The notes: generated from the sequence alone by a model not told the origin. A stretch of DNA of 64,000 bases from Paulinella micropora (GCA_019918135.1 WBZZ01000597.1:82501-146500); one strand, 5' to 3'; positions 25,891 through 36,760 are shown, numbered from the stretch's first letter. Translations and numbers: made by a program.

Positions 25891-27126
25891 CTAAGGGTCT
25901 TCAATCCAAGTAAAAGCATAAATACTTATAGTCTGATTTGCAGTAGCCTGTGCTGTTATAGTTAGCCTTTCGCTTGGCAACATGTCATCTAAATCATAAT
26001 CGGCAAAATTTATACTTTGAGCATCACTAGTATTCACGAATACAACAGCAATCACATTCCCGCCACTAATAGTGGCAGTAGTATCAAACGAAACTAAACT
26101 CGTATTTGTATTGTTCTCAGCATACACGGCACCTGTAAGTGTAGCATTTTTTATTACCTTAATTATTACGCTACTTTTAGTGTCAGTATTTAGAATATTT
26201 AGCCGTCTAGGATACACTATACTATAATTAGCAATAGTGTTTCCAATCATATTAGTATTATTCCTCATAGTAAAAGCATGAGTTGCTACATTTGTTGTAT
26301 TTGCTGTTCTTTCATAAATAAATGGAATACCTCTTATGATTTCAGTTCCTTCAATAAAGCATCCAACACTGGCAATTCTAAGGCTTTGGATTTGCGGATT
26401 AACACCAACAGCCAAAGAAGCCAAGAATGGTAAAGTAGTATTATTAAGAGATGTAGCAGTTTTGCTGTTGGCATATCGTATAGCATGGACTAGTTGAAAT
26501 TGTCCAGTGTTTGGATTTTCAATATAAAATGATATCTGCCCGAAACCTAAGTATTGATATTTAATCTGAAATACATTACCCTTACTGAAATCAATTGCTG
26601 GTAGGTAATCGGTTCCATCCGCTTTATCTACATTCCATTGACTTTGTTTAACCTCGGTAATGACTGCAGAGTTGTTTAATTGGTATATTTTCATTACACC
26701 ATTTTCTCTTGAGAAGAAAAATCCGTCCGTCAAGAAGGAATCACCAATACCTACATAAGATGAATATCCGCCTGCTTCATTTGTATTCCACAAAGCAGTA
26801 AATCTGACACATACACCCATACCAGCACGATATTTAATTTTCTTTTTTGTTTCAATGAATAATTTTGAACCTCCAACTGCCTGTGTTGTTAGATATGCCA
26901 TAGCACTCTTTTGCTCTAATGTAGCACTAGTAGTGCTTGTGTTCCACTTAGAGGTATTTACATTATACATAAATGTTTCTTGTATAATCGGTGTGTATTG
27001 TGATGTTGCTAATTCGCCGAATGCTGTTTTTTCAACATTAGTCTCAAGATAACCATCATGCCCGACTTTTACATTTACGAAATCTCCGTCGGGATTTTGT
27101 GCGACCAAATTTCTCTGGTGGGACAT
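25891..27126 (-). CDS. Putative virion surface protein (MSHQRN family), copy B
   Basis: A 411-residue protein starting MSHQRNLVAQNPDGDFVNV. The core (YRAGMGVCVRFTALWNTNEAG, VGIGDSFLTDGFFFSRENG, FQIKYQYLGFGQISFYIENP) matches copy A, while the C-terminal third (about residues 270-411) has diverged more, as expected for an exposed receptor-binding or decoration protein. It lies directly 3' of the major capsid gene. Role inferred from context. Confidence 0.6.
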   Translation of the reverse strand: MSHQRNLVAQNPDGDFVNVKVGHDGYLETNVEKTAFGELATSQYTPIIQETFMYNVNTSKWNTSTTSATLEQKSAMAYLTTQAVGGSKLFIETKKKIKYRAGMGVCVRFTALWNTNEAGGYSSYVGIGDSFLTDGFFFSRENGVMKIYQLNNSAVITEVKQSQWNVDKADGTDYLPAIDFSKGNVFQIKYQYLGFGQISFYIENPNTGQFQLVHAIRYANSKTATSLNNTTLPFLASLAVGVNPQIQSLRIASVGCFIEGTEIIRGIPFIYERTANTTNVATHAFTMRNNTNMIGNTIANYSIVYPRRLNILNTDTKSSVIIKVIKNATLTGAVYAENNTNTSLVSFDTTATISGGNVIAVVFVNTSDAQSINFADYDLDDMLPSERLTITAQATANQTISIYAFTWIEDP

Positions 27127-27232
27127 TGTTGATTTTTTGTTTTCGAAGTAGTCAAAAACAAAGGTTCTATATTATCAAAAAAAATAAATTAACTATCAAA
27201 ATTAATAATTACATATTACCTCACTGGCGGAG

Positions 27233-28723
27233 TTATGAAATCGTAATCATATTCGCCTTAACCTGAACCTCTCGCTGAGTGATTGCCACGGTGTAGTGGT
27301 TAAGAGCAGTTCCCGCATTAGTGCCAATAAACTCCCATCGTCGCTCAGTATCAAGACTTAAACCGCTGATTTCATTTTGGTCTTTGCTCCATAGCGGGCG
27401 GGTATTATCCCAAGCATCGACCCAGAACCAGTTGTATTTATACACATCATTATTCATCAAGGCCGAACCCTCAATCTTCGGCTTCAGGTACATGTAGTCT
27501 TCTTCAGAGGCGCAGTCAATGTTAAACTCTTGCTGTCGTGCTCCGTCTAGAGTAGTGTATAAAGTAGCGATCTTTGCTGCTGTGCGATTATCATGGTCAT
27601 AAGCAGTGTTCTTCCTTTCTTCGGTGTTAAAAACTGAGTGATAAATCTTCTTCAAACGGCGACCGTGGCCTCTGTCAAATCGCATAATAATATTTTGGGT
27701 TGTGGTTGCTCCAATTGAATTCTTATAAACATAGGGATAATCGATATTGAAGTTCATACCTTCGGGGCTAGCAATCTTCTGTTGAATTGATTGAATGACA
27801 TCAGGGTTTGTTTCAACAGCGAGAAACAAGTTAAGATTGGTAACATCAGCAGATACAGCCATAGGCAGTGTAGCATTTAGTGCGGCAAGATAAGCAGTGC
27901 TAATACAAGTAGCGGCACCATTCGTCACCGTATAACCGGTTCTGTCAGTAGCACTCCACACAATTCGCATAGTCAAAATCTCTGGAAACATAATAGTCTT
28001 ATCAAGTGCGAAAATAGTATTAATAATCATACCCAAAGGAATTTTAACATTAATAGCGGTGGCGGCAGTTGCTCCACTTCCCACAAGATACTTCGCCTCG
28101 TTGTAATTAAAATTTACGGCGGATAGTGCTCCAACTCCAGTCGTCAAAGCAGCATCATCGTGACGACGAGCAGAAATCACTGGCTCTCGCAATAGACCCT
28201 GAGTTGCGGCAGCAACATCGTTATTACCATCAGCAGCCGCACGAAAGGCCGTTCTAGTTGCTTCAACGGCACTAATGTTAATCAAGCCGTTAGCATTACA
28301 CTTTTGTAGCATACATCCGTATCCGCTAGCATCCCCGTGGTTAGGAAGGTCAAGGAAATCCTTCAAGTTCATTTCTGGTTTCCACAACATCTTAGTCACA
28401 TGTCTAAGGTTGTTAACGTCGCACAGATAAACACCGCTACGGGTCTGAAGTTGAATTTGAGAAATTTGCGAAAGGCAGTCCATAAAAATTCTAGTATAAG
28501 TGTTGGCAACAAGAGGTGCTCTCATAGTATAAGTAAAACTCAAATAAGACCGAGCGAGATTGAACGGGCGACTGATAAGGTCAAATGATCGTTCTTGTCC
28601 GCCAGCAGTGGTGACTTCAAATGAAGCGGAACCCTCACGTGGGGCGAGTTTATTCAAACGATACGAAGCACTGATGTAGTCAGTCTTACTGAAGTCTAAT
28701 TCGCCTCCGTGTTGAGTTGGCAT
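27233..28723 (-). CDS. Major capsid protein, copy B
   Basis: A 496-residue capsid protein, unbroken and close to copy A along most of its length. Conserved anchors are PTQHGGELDFSKTDYISASY, RPFNLARSYLSF, LDKTIMFPEILTMRIVW, MRFDRGHGRRLKKIYH and YNWFWVDAWDNTRPLW. Differences cluster in loops (about residues 165-215 and 270-300), consistent with surface loops of a double-jelly-roll protein under diversifying pressure. Assembles the icosahedral shell. Confidence 0.75.
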   Translation of the reverse strand: MPTQHGGELDFSKTDYISASYRLNKLAPREGSASFEVTTAGGQERSFDLISRPFNLARSYLSFTYTMRAPLVANTYTRIFMDCLSQISQIQLQTRSGVYLCDVNNLRHVTKMLWKPEMNLKDFLDLPNHGDASGYGCMLQKCNANGLINISAVEATRTAFRAAADGNNDVAAATQGLLREPVISARRHDDAALTTGVGALSAVNFNYNEAKYLVGSGATAATAINVKIPLGMIINTIFALDKTIMFPEILTMRIVWSATDRTGYTVTNGAATCISTAYLAALNATLPMAVSADVTNLNLFLAVETNPDVIQSIQQKIASPEGMNFNIDYPYVYKNSIGATTTQNIIMRFDRGHGRRLKKIYHSVFNTEERKNTAYDHDNRTAAKIATLYTTLDGARQQEFNIDCASEEDYMYLKPKIEGSALMNNDVYKYNWFWVDAWDNTRPLWSKDQNEISGLSLDTERRWEFIGTNAGTALNHYTVAITQREVQVKANMITIS

Positions 28724-28861
28724 TTTGTTTTTAGGTTTTTAGGTAGTCGTGTAAGTTGTTTAATACACAAATATATTCATAGAAAAAAATAATTAAATCA
28801 AAAATTAATTAAATTAGTCGATAGCATGCTAACGACAATTGTCCTAAGGGACTAATTACCC

Positions 28862-29674
28862 CTACCGCGATTTTAACAAATTGAAAAAGGATGTAAATAA
28901 ATTAAAATAATTAGTCTCTCTGTAAATCAACAAAGTCATTACAATACCCAAACCATTAAGATTTATAGCCTGATCGTTTTCGTCCGTCAAGTAAAACCTG
29001 AATACATTATTTGAACTGGTGGATAATTTCTTACCATACTCCGACCCACTTCCGTCGTATATAACGGCTCCAAATGGAATATCATTCGCCGTGTATATTT
29101 CTTGTAGCACATGATTATCACCTTCCCCCACTAAGTCCGATTGAAGATACAAAGTCTTTTCTCCAGTTAGAATAATTACGTTCGGCGATTTAATAAAATC
29201 AGTGGCGAAGAAATATGTTGAATTTCTATCAAACCCCATTACTTCGTGAATACGGGTATCACCATCAAATATAAATCGCGGTTGAATACCTTTATTCTCT
29301 GACACACTGAATGTTAATTTGCCATCTTCTGGTTCTATGTTGGTATTATTACTGGATACAACATAAGTATAATTATTAGGGCTGTCTGCGGTTAGCACCT
29401 CCGACAACTTATTTTTTAGATTGTTCATTGTGTAGTTTCCCTCAGGTATCGTAATTAAAGCCTCATACCCGTCTTCGCTAAGAGTAAAAGTATTATATGG
29501 TGAAGCCACAGAGTAATACGACTTCGGCACATAAATATGAAGTATTTTACAATGTGTGGGATTGTCCAGTGATTTTAAGTTTAATTCGTGTGTAAAGTCG
29601 CTGTCTGTGCCTGTTATTCTGTTTTTACTATTGACATAATAGATGCCTGTTGCGCGACCGCCTTTATACTCCAT
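28862..29674 (-). CDS. Minor capsid (penton-like) protein, copy B
   Basis: A 270-residue, unbroken protein starting MEYKGGRATGIYYVNSKNR. It is almost identical to copy A through ITIPEGNYTMNNLKNKLSEV and LYLQSDLVGEGDNHVLQEIY, ending in LNGLGIVMTLLIYRETNYFN. It is far more conserved between A and B than the surface protein or fibre, as expected for the vertex protein contacting capsid neighbours. Confidence 0.75.
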   Translation of the reverse strand: MEYKGGRATGIYYVNSKNRITGTDSDFTHELNLKSLDNPTHCKILHIYVPKSYYSVASPYNTFTLSEDGYEALITIPEGNYTMNNLKNKLSEVLTADSPNNYTYVVSSNNTNIEPEDGKLTFSVSENKGIQPRFIFDGDTRIHEVMGFDRNSTYFFATDFIKSPNVIILTGEKTLYLQSDLVGEGDNHVLQEIYTANDIPFGAVIYDGSGSEYGKKLSTSSNNVFRFYLTDENDQAINLNGLGIVMTLLIYRETNYFNLFTSFFNLLKSR

Positions 29675-29700
29675 GATGTGTATATATTACAAAATATCTT

Positions 29701-31802
29701 TTATATGTATGTATCAAAATTACCATAACCATTCTGTGCTTTTAATTTCTCCGCTTCTTCTTCCTTTAGGTCTGTATATCCGCTAGCAAACTTAAAGCGG
29801 TTGCCTTTCGCTCGCTCCATTAAAAACCTCATTGAGTGCCATCCGCATGTGTCGGTTGTGTCAGATTGTTGTTTTACTTGATTAACCTTCATTAATAAAT
29901 AACTATCGGGGTGGCTTTTATCAATGAGTTGTTTCATTTGTTGTTGAAAGTCTTCCGTTGGTTGGTAAAGTGCTAATGAGTCATACACTTCCACTGACCT
30001 GTCTTTATCAAGACTTACCCATATAGCAATCCAATGAGACCCCGCTTGTTTGTGATTATCTAAATTCATAATAAATCCGTATCGCTTTCTGCTTCCGGGC
30101 TTCAACTTATAGATTTCATCACTGGCTATTGCTCCGAGATACCATCCATATTTTTTCATTATGTCGTCTATTTCATTAGTCATTAAACCGCGACCCTCAC
30201 CCTCTTGCTGATATTTATCAACTTCATCAAACTTGTTTGAGATATTTGATAAAACATCGTCCGCTGACTTTTCTGGTTCCTCTTGCTGTTGCTCTGGTTT
30301 TGGCTCTAATGGTGGGGGTATGGTTGTCTCCGCGACGCTCGGGGGTATGGTAGGGGGTGAAACCCCCTCCGGTGGAACCCCCTCCAGGGGCATCCCTTCA
30401 TCAACATTTAAATCCGCTGAAACTTGTTTATCTACATTTGGGTCTATTGTCATTTTGTTAGTTAGAGTATTTACAAAATCCTTTTTATTCATTGTGTGCC
30501 TCCAATCTTTGCGGGATAAATATTTTTTTATTTTCGCTATTGAAAATACCTTATCAATTAATTCATCTAATGTCTTCGCTCCACTACCTTTTTGTTCAGT
30601 AATACCCATATACTCTTCATATCTAGCATAATCCGCCACTTTTCTTTTTACGTTTTTCACCTCACTTCCAACATCAATATTAAACCTTTTAATCATGTTA
30701 ATAATCCACTTTGAAGTGTCTTTGTAATTTAATTTGTTATGACCATCATTATCTAGTCTCTTTTTTAAAGCCTGTGCTAACTATTTTATGGTAATGGTTG
30801 GGTGATAAGTTTTTGAAAATCCAGAGATTAAAAATTGATTAATTTGTAAATTTTCAAGATGCTTACCCTTTTCTTCTGCTTTCATTTTTTCCTTTTCAAG
30901 TTTTTCTTTATATTCTTCTGCTAACTTTTTCTGTTCTTCTAAAGATGTCGCTGTGGCTATAGCCATCTGAATATCTTGACTGGCTTTTTGTAAGTCTTTG
31001 AGACTCATCTTTTTTATGAACTTATCTGTATATCCTGCTAATTTCAGTGTTTCAATATCTTTCTGCTTTTGCTTTTTTTCTTCCTCATATTGCTCTTTCG
31101 TTTTCAATGGTGCTTCATCTCCTAAATTAGGTAAGGCTGGTGCTTGTGGTGGTGCTCCAAATGGTGGTGCTAATGGTGGTGCTTGTGGCGGTGCTTGTGG
31201 TTGTCCCTGTTGTTGTGGCATGATATATTGATACTGCTGTGGCGGTGGCATAATAGCCAATCTTTGGTTCCTTTGCTGTTCGTATTGTAAATCCTCTATG
31301 AGTTTTTGCTCCTTCTTAGTTCTCTGTCTTTTTGTTCTTGTCGTTCCTTAATATCTGATAGTTCATTGCGGTGTATCCTTGCTAACTCATCCTGCCTTTC
31401 CTTCGCATCTGCTACGTCTTTTCGTTCTAGCCTTTTCTTTTCTTCTTCTAAATCCTCCCTTTTCTTCTTTTCCTTTTCTTCCTCGTCATGTATTAACTCA
31501 TATTTCTTTTGTAAGTTGCTTTGTATCTGGTTTCGATTCTCATGTTCAAGACGATTGAAATCAGATTTGATTATTTTTTCTCTTGGTTTGCGGCTAGCCC
31601 TTTGAGACTTTGGTTTGCTAATATATTTCATAAAAAGTTTAACGATTTGTAATGTGCTTAAATCATTTGTTTTCTTACCAAAATTAAGATAATATTTTTT
31701 ACCCTTCTGGATAATATACGGCCTCCCGCTCTTATTTCTATAAACTCGTGGGGGGCGGACTTTTGCATTCTTAGTCTTAGCGACCATTGTATAGATAGAC
31801 AT
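29701..31802 (-). pseudogene. Adenain-like protease with long N-terminal extension, copy B (broken)
   Basis: Counterpart of the copy A gene at 8,668-10,365, broken in about two places. The protease end keeps the catalytic pattern (GSHWIAIWV, VEVYDSLA, VNQVKQQS, DTCGWHSMRFL) and the basic start motif (RVYRNKSGRPYII) is intact. The middle differs completely from copy A: it is rich in Pro, Gln and Ala, with short palindromic repeats around 30,345-30,395, so the linker evolves quickly. Confidence 0.75.
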
Positions 31803-31836
31803 CTATTTTTTCTTTATAAAAAAATTAATCTGAAAC

Positions 31837-31896
31837 GATGTTTGTAAAACACACGAAAATGAGCAAAGCGAATGAGAGTGTGGATTTACAAATGTC
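31837..31896. repeat. Intergenic stem-loop with GAATGA core, copy B
   Basis: Arms GATGTTTGTAAA and TTTACAAATGTC flank AATGAGCAAAGCGAATGAGA. It is placed, as in copy A at 10,400, directly 3' of the small basic protein gene, but lacks the internal 20-bp palindrome found there. Confidence 0.65.
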
Positions 31897-31897
31897 A

Positions 31898-32203
31898 TTA
31901 GCGAAACTTTACAGCCCCTCCTCGTTGCTTACCATAACCAAGTTTTGCAGCAGTTGAACCAATACGAGACGCATATGGAACCCCGACATCGCCGAGGGCA
32001 TTAGCGGTCTTTGAAATAATCTTGTTATCGCGAAGGAATTTATTAACAGCCATTGCGGTTTTTCCGACCTTAGCCCAGTTAATCTTTCCTCCCTTTTGAC
32101 CACTCTTCTTGGTTTTCTTTTTCCCTCCCTTCTGTGGCATTGATGGATTGTATCCGATGTTATATCCTGATGGTTGTGAAATTATCACTGGTGATACTGG
32201 CAT
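31898..32203 (-). CDS. Small basic virion protein, copy B
   Basis: 101 residues; start set at MPVSPVIISQPSGYN, the methionine shared with copy A, rather than an upstream one. The basic patch (QKGGKKKTKKSGQKGGK), helix (INWAKVGKTAMAVNKFLRDN) and Gly-rich end match A. Probably a DNA-binding or capsid-lining component. Confidence 0.65.
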   Translation of the reverse strand: MPVSPVIISQPSGYNIGYNPSMPQKGGKKKTKKSGQKGGKINWAKVGKTAMAVNKFLRDNKIISKTANALGDVGVPYASRIGSTAAKLGYGKQRGGAVKFR

Positions 32204-32243
32204 ATATAATACAGAAAAATAATTAATTACGAATTTTATTTTT

Positions 32244-33059
32244 TTACTTAAGACGATAAGCAAAGTTTTTTCTTAACTCATCATCAACACTTGAAACATA
32301 AAGAAAATTAAATCTCTCCTTTGTTGCTTCGTGATACTTTTGAAGAAAGTAATCAAAATCAAAAGATAAGTCTAAGTGTTTATACACGAGTTCCATTTTG
32401 TCCTGAGACTGGCTTGGAAAGATTAATAGATAATCTAATTGCTTAATGGCTTCTGGCCGTAGGTCGTTCAAATACTGACTAGACATAATCACCTTTGATT
32501 TATAGTGTCTGTTCTTTTTTAACAAATCACTTACAGATTTGTCTCTCAATCCGCTTCCGAGGTCATCGAGCACAAAAACAACTTCTGGAGTAATATACTT
32601 AGAAGGTCTCTCTTTTTTTTCAATTGTTGTTTTAGTTTTCTCCTCTTTTCCAAAATAAAGAAACTTTGGCTTCTCCATTGGCTCTTCATCTTTGATTTCT
32701 CCTTCTTGCTCTTCATCCTGTTTGTTTAGTTTGCCAAGTTCGCAATCAATTATATTTACTCCGTCAGTCTTCAAAAATGTATATACAGCCATTGGGTTAC
32801 CCCTGTTCTTAAAGTGCTTAATCATTGCTTTGTAAATGTAATCCTTGTGTATTGTTGAAGCGATAATAACAATACGGGTCTTTCTGTCTGTAGTCCGTTT
32901 CAGTATTTCAAAGAGTGCTGTCGTCTTACCGCTCTTCTTACGGGCAAGTAGAAATATGTTGGCATACGGCTCATTGAATAATTTATAACCTTTTGCTTTT
33001 TTATCTCCGTTTCCGTCCTGCTTCATATGCTTAACTTTGACATTGTTAATCTTCTCCAT
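32244..33059 (-). CDS. Genome-packaging ATPase (FtsK-HerA/A32 type), copy B
   Basis: A 271-residue, unbroken protein. Walker A is in LLARKKSGKTTALFEIL and Walker B in VVFVLDDLGSG, with SSQYLNDLRPEAIK downstream. It is very close to copy A, except for an acidic linker between the two halves (about residues 120-150) and the C-terminus. Packages the linear genome into the capsid in the family. Confidence 0.8.
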   Translation of the reverse strand: MEKINNVKVKHMKQDGNGDKKAKGYKLFNEPYANIFLLARKKSGKTTALFEILKRTTDRKTRIVIIASTIHKDYIYKAMIKHFKNRGNPMAVYTFLKTDGVNIIDCELGKLNKQDEEQEGEIKDEEPMEKPKFLYFGKEEKTKTTIEKKERPSKYITPEVVFVLDDLGSGLRDKSVSDLLKKNRHYKSKVIMSSQYLNDLRPEAIKQLDYLLIFPSQSQDKMELVYKHLDLSFDFDYFLQKYHEATKERFNFLYVSSVDDELRKNFAYRLK

Positions 33060-33068
33060 TATATATTA

Positions 33069-33431
33069 TTACCCTAAAAACTCTAGGCATACAACAATTC
33101 GTCCCGCTAAATTTCCTGTGTCAATATTTCCGCTGTCAGTTTCAAGGACTTTAAATGTATATTGTCCGTCAGTCCATCCGACAACACCCAAATTATAACC
33201 GAGATTTGAAATGTTTGCTGTAGTGCTGTCCGCAAATGTTCCAATAATTCCAATTCTATCCATGTAAAGAATTCTGGTTTTGGTTTCGGTCTGGTCGTTC
33301 ATATAGTGGATAAACTTAACATTCATTTTGGTGGGTGTGAATGACATTTGAATATTTTTATTAAATGTTTTGCTTCCTCCAGCAAAATCATTGCTTAGAA
33401 AAATAATCTTTTGGTATTTATAGTCAGTCAT
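33069..33431 (-). CDS. Conserved small beta-rich protein (MTDYKYQK family), copy B
   Basis: About 120 residues, nearly identical to copy A 11,812-12,174. Lies ten bases upstream of the ATPase start in gene order, suggesting joint late expression. Function unknown; probably a minor virion component. Confidence 0.6.
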   Translation of the reverse strand: MTDYKYQKIIFLSNDFAGGSKTFNKNIQMSFTPTKMNVKFIHYMNDQTETKTRILYMDRIGIIGTFADSTTANISNLGYNLGVVGWTDGQYTFKVLETDSGNIDTGNLAGRIVVCLEFLG

Positions 33432-33687
33432 GGTTATATTACTACTCATAAACTTTTTAATAATCAAAATATTTTCGCGGACGGCATGCGACTTTTACTC
33501 ACGGGTAAGCGAAAAAAAGAATATAAGTTGTGTTTATTGTATTCAAAAAGGTATAGATGCTAAATTTAAATGTATTTACAAACCAATGTCAGATTGGTGT
33601 ATAAGTTTTGATGAAGCCCTGCCTTTAATCTGTGATGGTGATAATAGATGGTATATGACACATATATACGAATGTTCATTTCTTTGA
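33430..33687 (+). CDS. Candidate small cysteine-rich protein on the opposite strand, copy B
   Basis: The same 85-residue plus-strand frame as at 12,173-12,430 in copy A, with CVYCIQKGIDAKFKC and the tail CDGDNRWYMTHIYECSFL unchanged. The block is more conserved than the flanking capsid-cluster genes. Coding is supported only by frame conservation, and its start is unclear. Confidence 0.35.
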   Translation: MVILLLINFLIIKIFSRTACDFYSRVSEKKNISCVYCIQKGIDAKFKCIYKPMSDWCISFDEALPLICDGDNRWYMTHIYECSFL

Positions 33688-34023
33688 AGAAGGCGATGGA
33701 AGGCATATCCCAATCAAAAGTGTTAAAATACCGACATAAGTATTAGCAACCTCACAAGGTAAGTTCTTTTCAGATAGCCTCACGATACAAAGGGTGATGA
33801 TGGAGATAATGATACCCATTTGAATTAAGTATTTAATCAATCTGCTATCAGTCTTCTTATTAGTCATACAACAATTCCATTCATTTTCTATCTCGTTTTC
33901 AATTTTTTTCTCTTCTGTTTTTAGTTCTACTTCAAGAACACGGGATTTTAATTCTGGAGTTAGTTCGCCATCCATATCCATAATAGGTGGTGGTCTGTGA
34001 AGTCTAGTCGTATTATTTGACAT
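33676..34023 (-). CDS. Small membrane protein, copy B
   Basis: 115 residues starting MSNNTTRLHRPPPIMDMDG, with two hydrophobic segments (MGIIISIITLCIVRL and VGILTLLIGICLP). The C-terminal half is almost unchanged in DNA from copy A, while residues 45-65 differ (ENEWNCCMTNKKTDSR). Overlaps the end of the fibre gene by a few bases, as in A. Confidence 0.6.
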   Translation of the reverse strand: MSNNTTRLHRPPPIMDMDGELTPELKSRVLEVELKTEEKKIENEIENEWNCCMTNKKTDSRLIKYLIQMGIIISIITLCIVRLSEKNLPCEVANTYVGILTLLIGICLPSPSSKK

Positions 34024-36112
34024 TTTCTCTAATTTCTTGTAGTATATTCATAAGATTTTTATTTTCTTTTTCTAAATTATCTACCCTATCTCGGACATGT
34101 CCGAGATTATCTGATAATTGTTGAACGGCTTTAATTAACGGGGCGATAAACTCGGAATAACCTATACCATAACCGACATCACCACTATCAATACATTTAA
34201 CATCTTCTGGATTGATACTTACACCCTTCAATTCGTATTCCGCTCTTTGCTTTGGACAGGGAACCATAATTGTTTCTTTTATAAAACCACCAAAATCTAG
34301 CATATCCATTTCTGTTAGTATGTCTTCTAATTCCTGTGCTATTAAGCCAGTCCTACATTTCTTTTTGTCATCAATCATACGATAGCAGACTGGATTTAAC
34401 TTATTAATAAAATCTAAGCCTAAGCATTCATTTATATCTTCTTTTTTTCTCCTGTCTGAATATTGAATTGGATTAGACAATACCCATAATTGTCCATCGC
34501 TCGCTTTCAAAGACATTAAAGCAGTATTTGAACCATTCTCCCATATGAACCCACTCGTTGAAGAATTATTCACTCTAAATCTAATAGCATAAGAAGTTAA
34601 TCCTCCGCCTACTCCTCCTGCTGGTGCTGTTCCTCCACTTAATGCTTTATTCGCCCCAGACTGGCTCATATAAATCCCCCAGTTTGAATCTCCAATGTCC
34701 CACATAAATATTCCTCTCGCATTCGTCCCGTCTGTTTGTCCTTGAATTGCTATTTTCGCCCCATTAGTTGATGCTGATGCCGTTGTTAGCACCCCAGAAT
34801 ATGTAATCCCCGCATTCGCAGTTAATAATCCCGCTGTGCTTATGTTCATTGCCTCAGTGAAAGATATATTGCTTCCTGCCGTTATTCCTGATTTATAATA
34901 AAAAGCGAGTTTGCCACCTTTTTGAATTAGAAAGTTTGAACCGCTGTGGCTTGATTTCCAGTTCGTGCCATCAAAATAAGCATCAAAACTTAAATTGACA
35001 TTATCGTGTGCCCAGTTTAGTTGTTGAAATGTTGGATAAGCATCAGCCGTTGTTATTGCCTGTATATGTGGCCCCGCGGTGTTGCTCGCCGTTCCATATA
35101 ATTCTAATCCTCCCGTCGTACCTACTCCTTTCGTTGTATTGCCTATGATTATTGGTTTGCCTGATGCTGTTGTTATTTTATCACTTGCTGTTAGTGTCGT
35201 TGTAGTCATATCAGCACTCGCAGTTAATGTAGTTCCCGTTATTGTTCCGCCATTTGTTATGTTGTTTGAGTTCATATCCAAAGCACCATAAAACCGCATA
35301 CCCCCAGAATTGTTAAAACGGACAATGTCAGACGAAGCACTTTTATTATCCAAAGGTTTTGAAATATAAAGTCCCGCCCCTTTTACATCAGATGCTACAT
35401 TCGTGAATACATAACCTCTTTGGTCTGCGGTTCCACTTGAAGCAGTATTTAGAGTAAATAAGAAATATTGATAATCACCCGTCGTCTGTGAAAAGAATAT
35501 GTCTCCTCCGTTTTGGTTTAATATCCGAGCCCCATTATATGTTATATTTCCTCCATTAATGATATCCACATTATTAAAATCGGCTTGGCTTAATAAGGTC
35601 AGTGCTTTTACATCATTTCTTGTTCCATTAAATATTTTAATTCCCGTTATGGTTTGGTCGCCTGTTAGTTTTACATTTTGCCCGTCCAATGTGTCCGCAT
35701 ACCCTTTTGTTGCTCCGTCTGTTGATAATGTTGGAGTTCCAAGGTGGGCTATTTCGCTACTATTACAATCTAACCCCGAAGCATTTACCCAACCGACTAT
35801 CGTCCCGTCAATAATAAAACTTATTTTTTTCGCAGAAATTTCAAAGTTGTAATATGTTGCTGTTTTCATATCCAAACTAGCAATTGACCCGATATTACTG
35901 GTAGAATTGAAAACGATAAATGTTCCCTTTGTTGTTGAATTGATTGAATTTCCCGTTATTTCAACACCACTGCTATATGTCTTAATTCCTGCTATGGTTT
36001 GGTTTCCTATTAGTTTCACATTTTGCCCGTCTAATGCATCCACATAACTTTTATTTGCTCCGTCCGTTGTTGCTGATGGTGTGGCTAAGTTTGTTATTTT
36101 GTTGTTATTCAA
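34013..36112 (-). pseudogene. Fibre, C-terminal portion with S74-type chaperone, copy B
   Basis: Stalk repeats (GNQTIAGIKTYSSG, LTGDQTITGIKIFNG) end in a chaperone domain (YSDRRKKEDINECLGLDFIN, RTGLIAQELEDIL) and a coiled coil (NLEKENKNLMNIL). The chaperone is a different version from that of copy A although the stalk just before it is nearly identical. The rest of the fibre is found on the plus strand at 40,098, because the right third of the element lies inverted; the gene is therefore broken. Confidence 0.7.
34088..34107. repeat. 20-bp ATCTC...GAGAT palindrome inside the fibre frame, copy B
   Basis: ATCTCGGACATGTCCGAGAT is a perfect palindrome. Compared with the copy A fibre end it accounts for a seven-residue insertion (NLGHVRD) before the shared coil NLEKENK. 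An almost identical palindrome lies in an unrelated element C gene at 52,936 and encodes NLRHVGD in the same frame. Confidence 0.75.
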
Positions 36113-36269
36113 AGATAGTGTAGTGCCAGTTGCGGTTATAATTAAAGCATTACCTGAATATAACTCAACATACGACCCCGTTATTTGTATCGGATACCAA
36201 GTCGCTGTTGCTGTTTTTTGTGTGCAATCATTCCTATTTTTGTATCAAAGGCTATGCCGATGCCGTCGG

Positions 36270-36328
36270 CGATCTGCCCTTCATATTGCGTAGGGCTGGC
36301 GGCAGATAAGAACAAGCATGGGACTAGT
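36270..36328. other. Host-like sequence outside the right terminal repeat of copy B
   Basis: About 60 bases between fibre sequence and the 6-bp duplication that match neither copy A nor other element DNA. Taken as flanking host DNA carried along when the right third of B was inverted. Confidence 0.4.
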
Positions 36329-36334
36329 GGGATG
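36329..36334. repeat. 6-bp target site duplication, right side of copy B
   Basis: GGGATG is the reverse complement of the left duplication CATCCC and stands directly outside the second terminal repeat, as expected if this end was turned around after insertion. Confidence 0.7.
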
Positions 36335-36760
36335 AGTAGTATAATATCCTTTTTTTAATACCATTTTTCGTGCCCTCAAAATGGCTATTTAAAAAAGGAT
36401 TTGCTCTCCAGACACATCTCCCGCAAATCAATAGGAAGCAACAAAACAGCAAAATAACGAAATCAAATTTTCAATCAATACAAGCAATCAAAATAAAGAA
36501 ATCTCTCTTCCTCTACTTCAAAAAATAAAAAAAGGATTAGCGAACAACTTCTCTATTCCTTATAAAGAATAGCGAAAAATAAAACTATAAAATGGAGGAC
36601 TATATAAGACCTAATTCTAAACAACTATACAAACAAATCAACAGAGATAAAATAAACAAGAAAGCAAGAGAAAAAATAAAATGTGAATGCGGTGCGGAGG
36701 TTTCAAGAGCGAACTTATCAAGACATAAAAAAACACACCGCACGAGCACCGACGGAAAAC
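36335..36760. repeat. Terminal repeat of copy B, right (now in direct orientation)
   Basis: Identical, as far as I can see, to 20,432-20,857. Terminal repeats of Polintons are inverted; here the orientation is direct because the segment of about 36.3-41.65 kb is inverted relative to copy A. It includes the start of the zinc-motif gene (36,592) and the AAATCAATAGGAAG motif (36,425-36,438). Confidence 0.75.
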
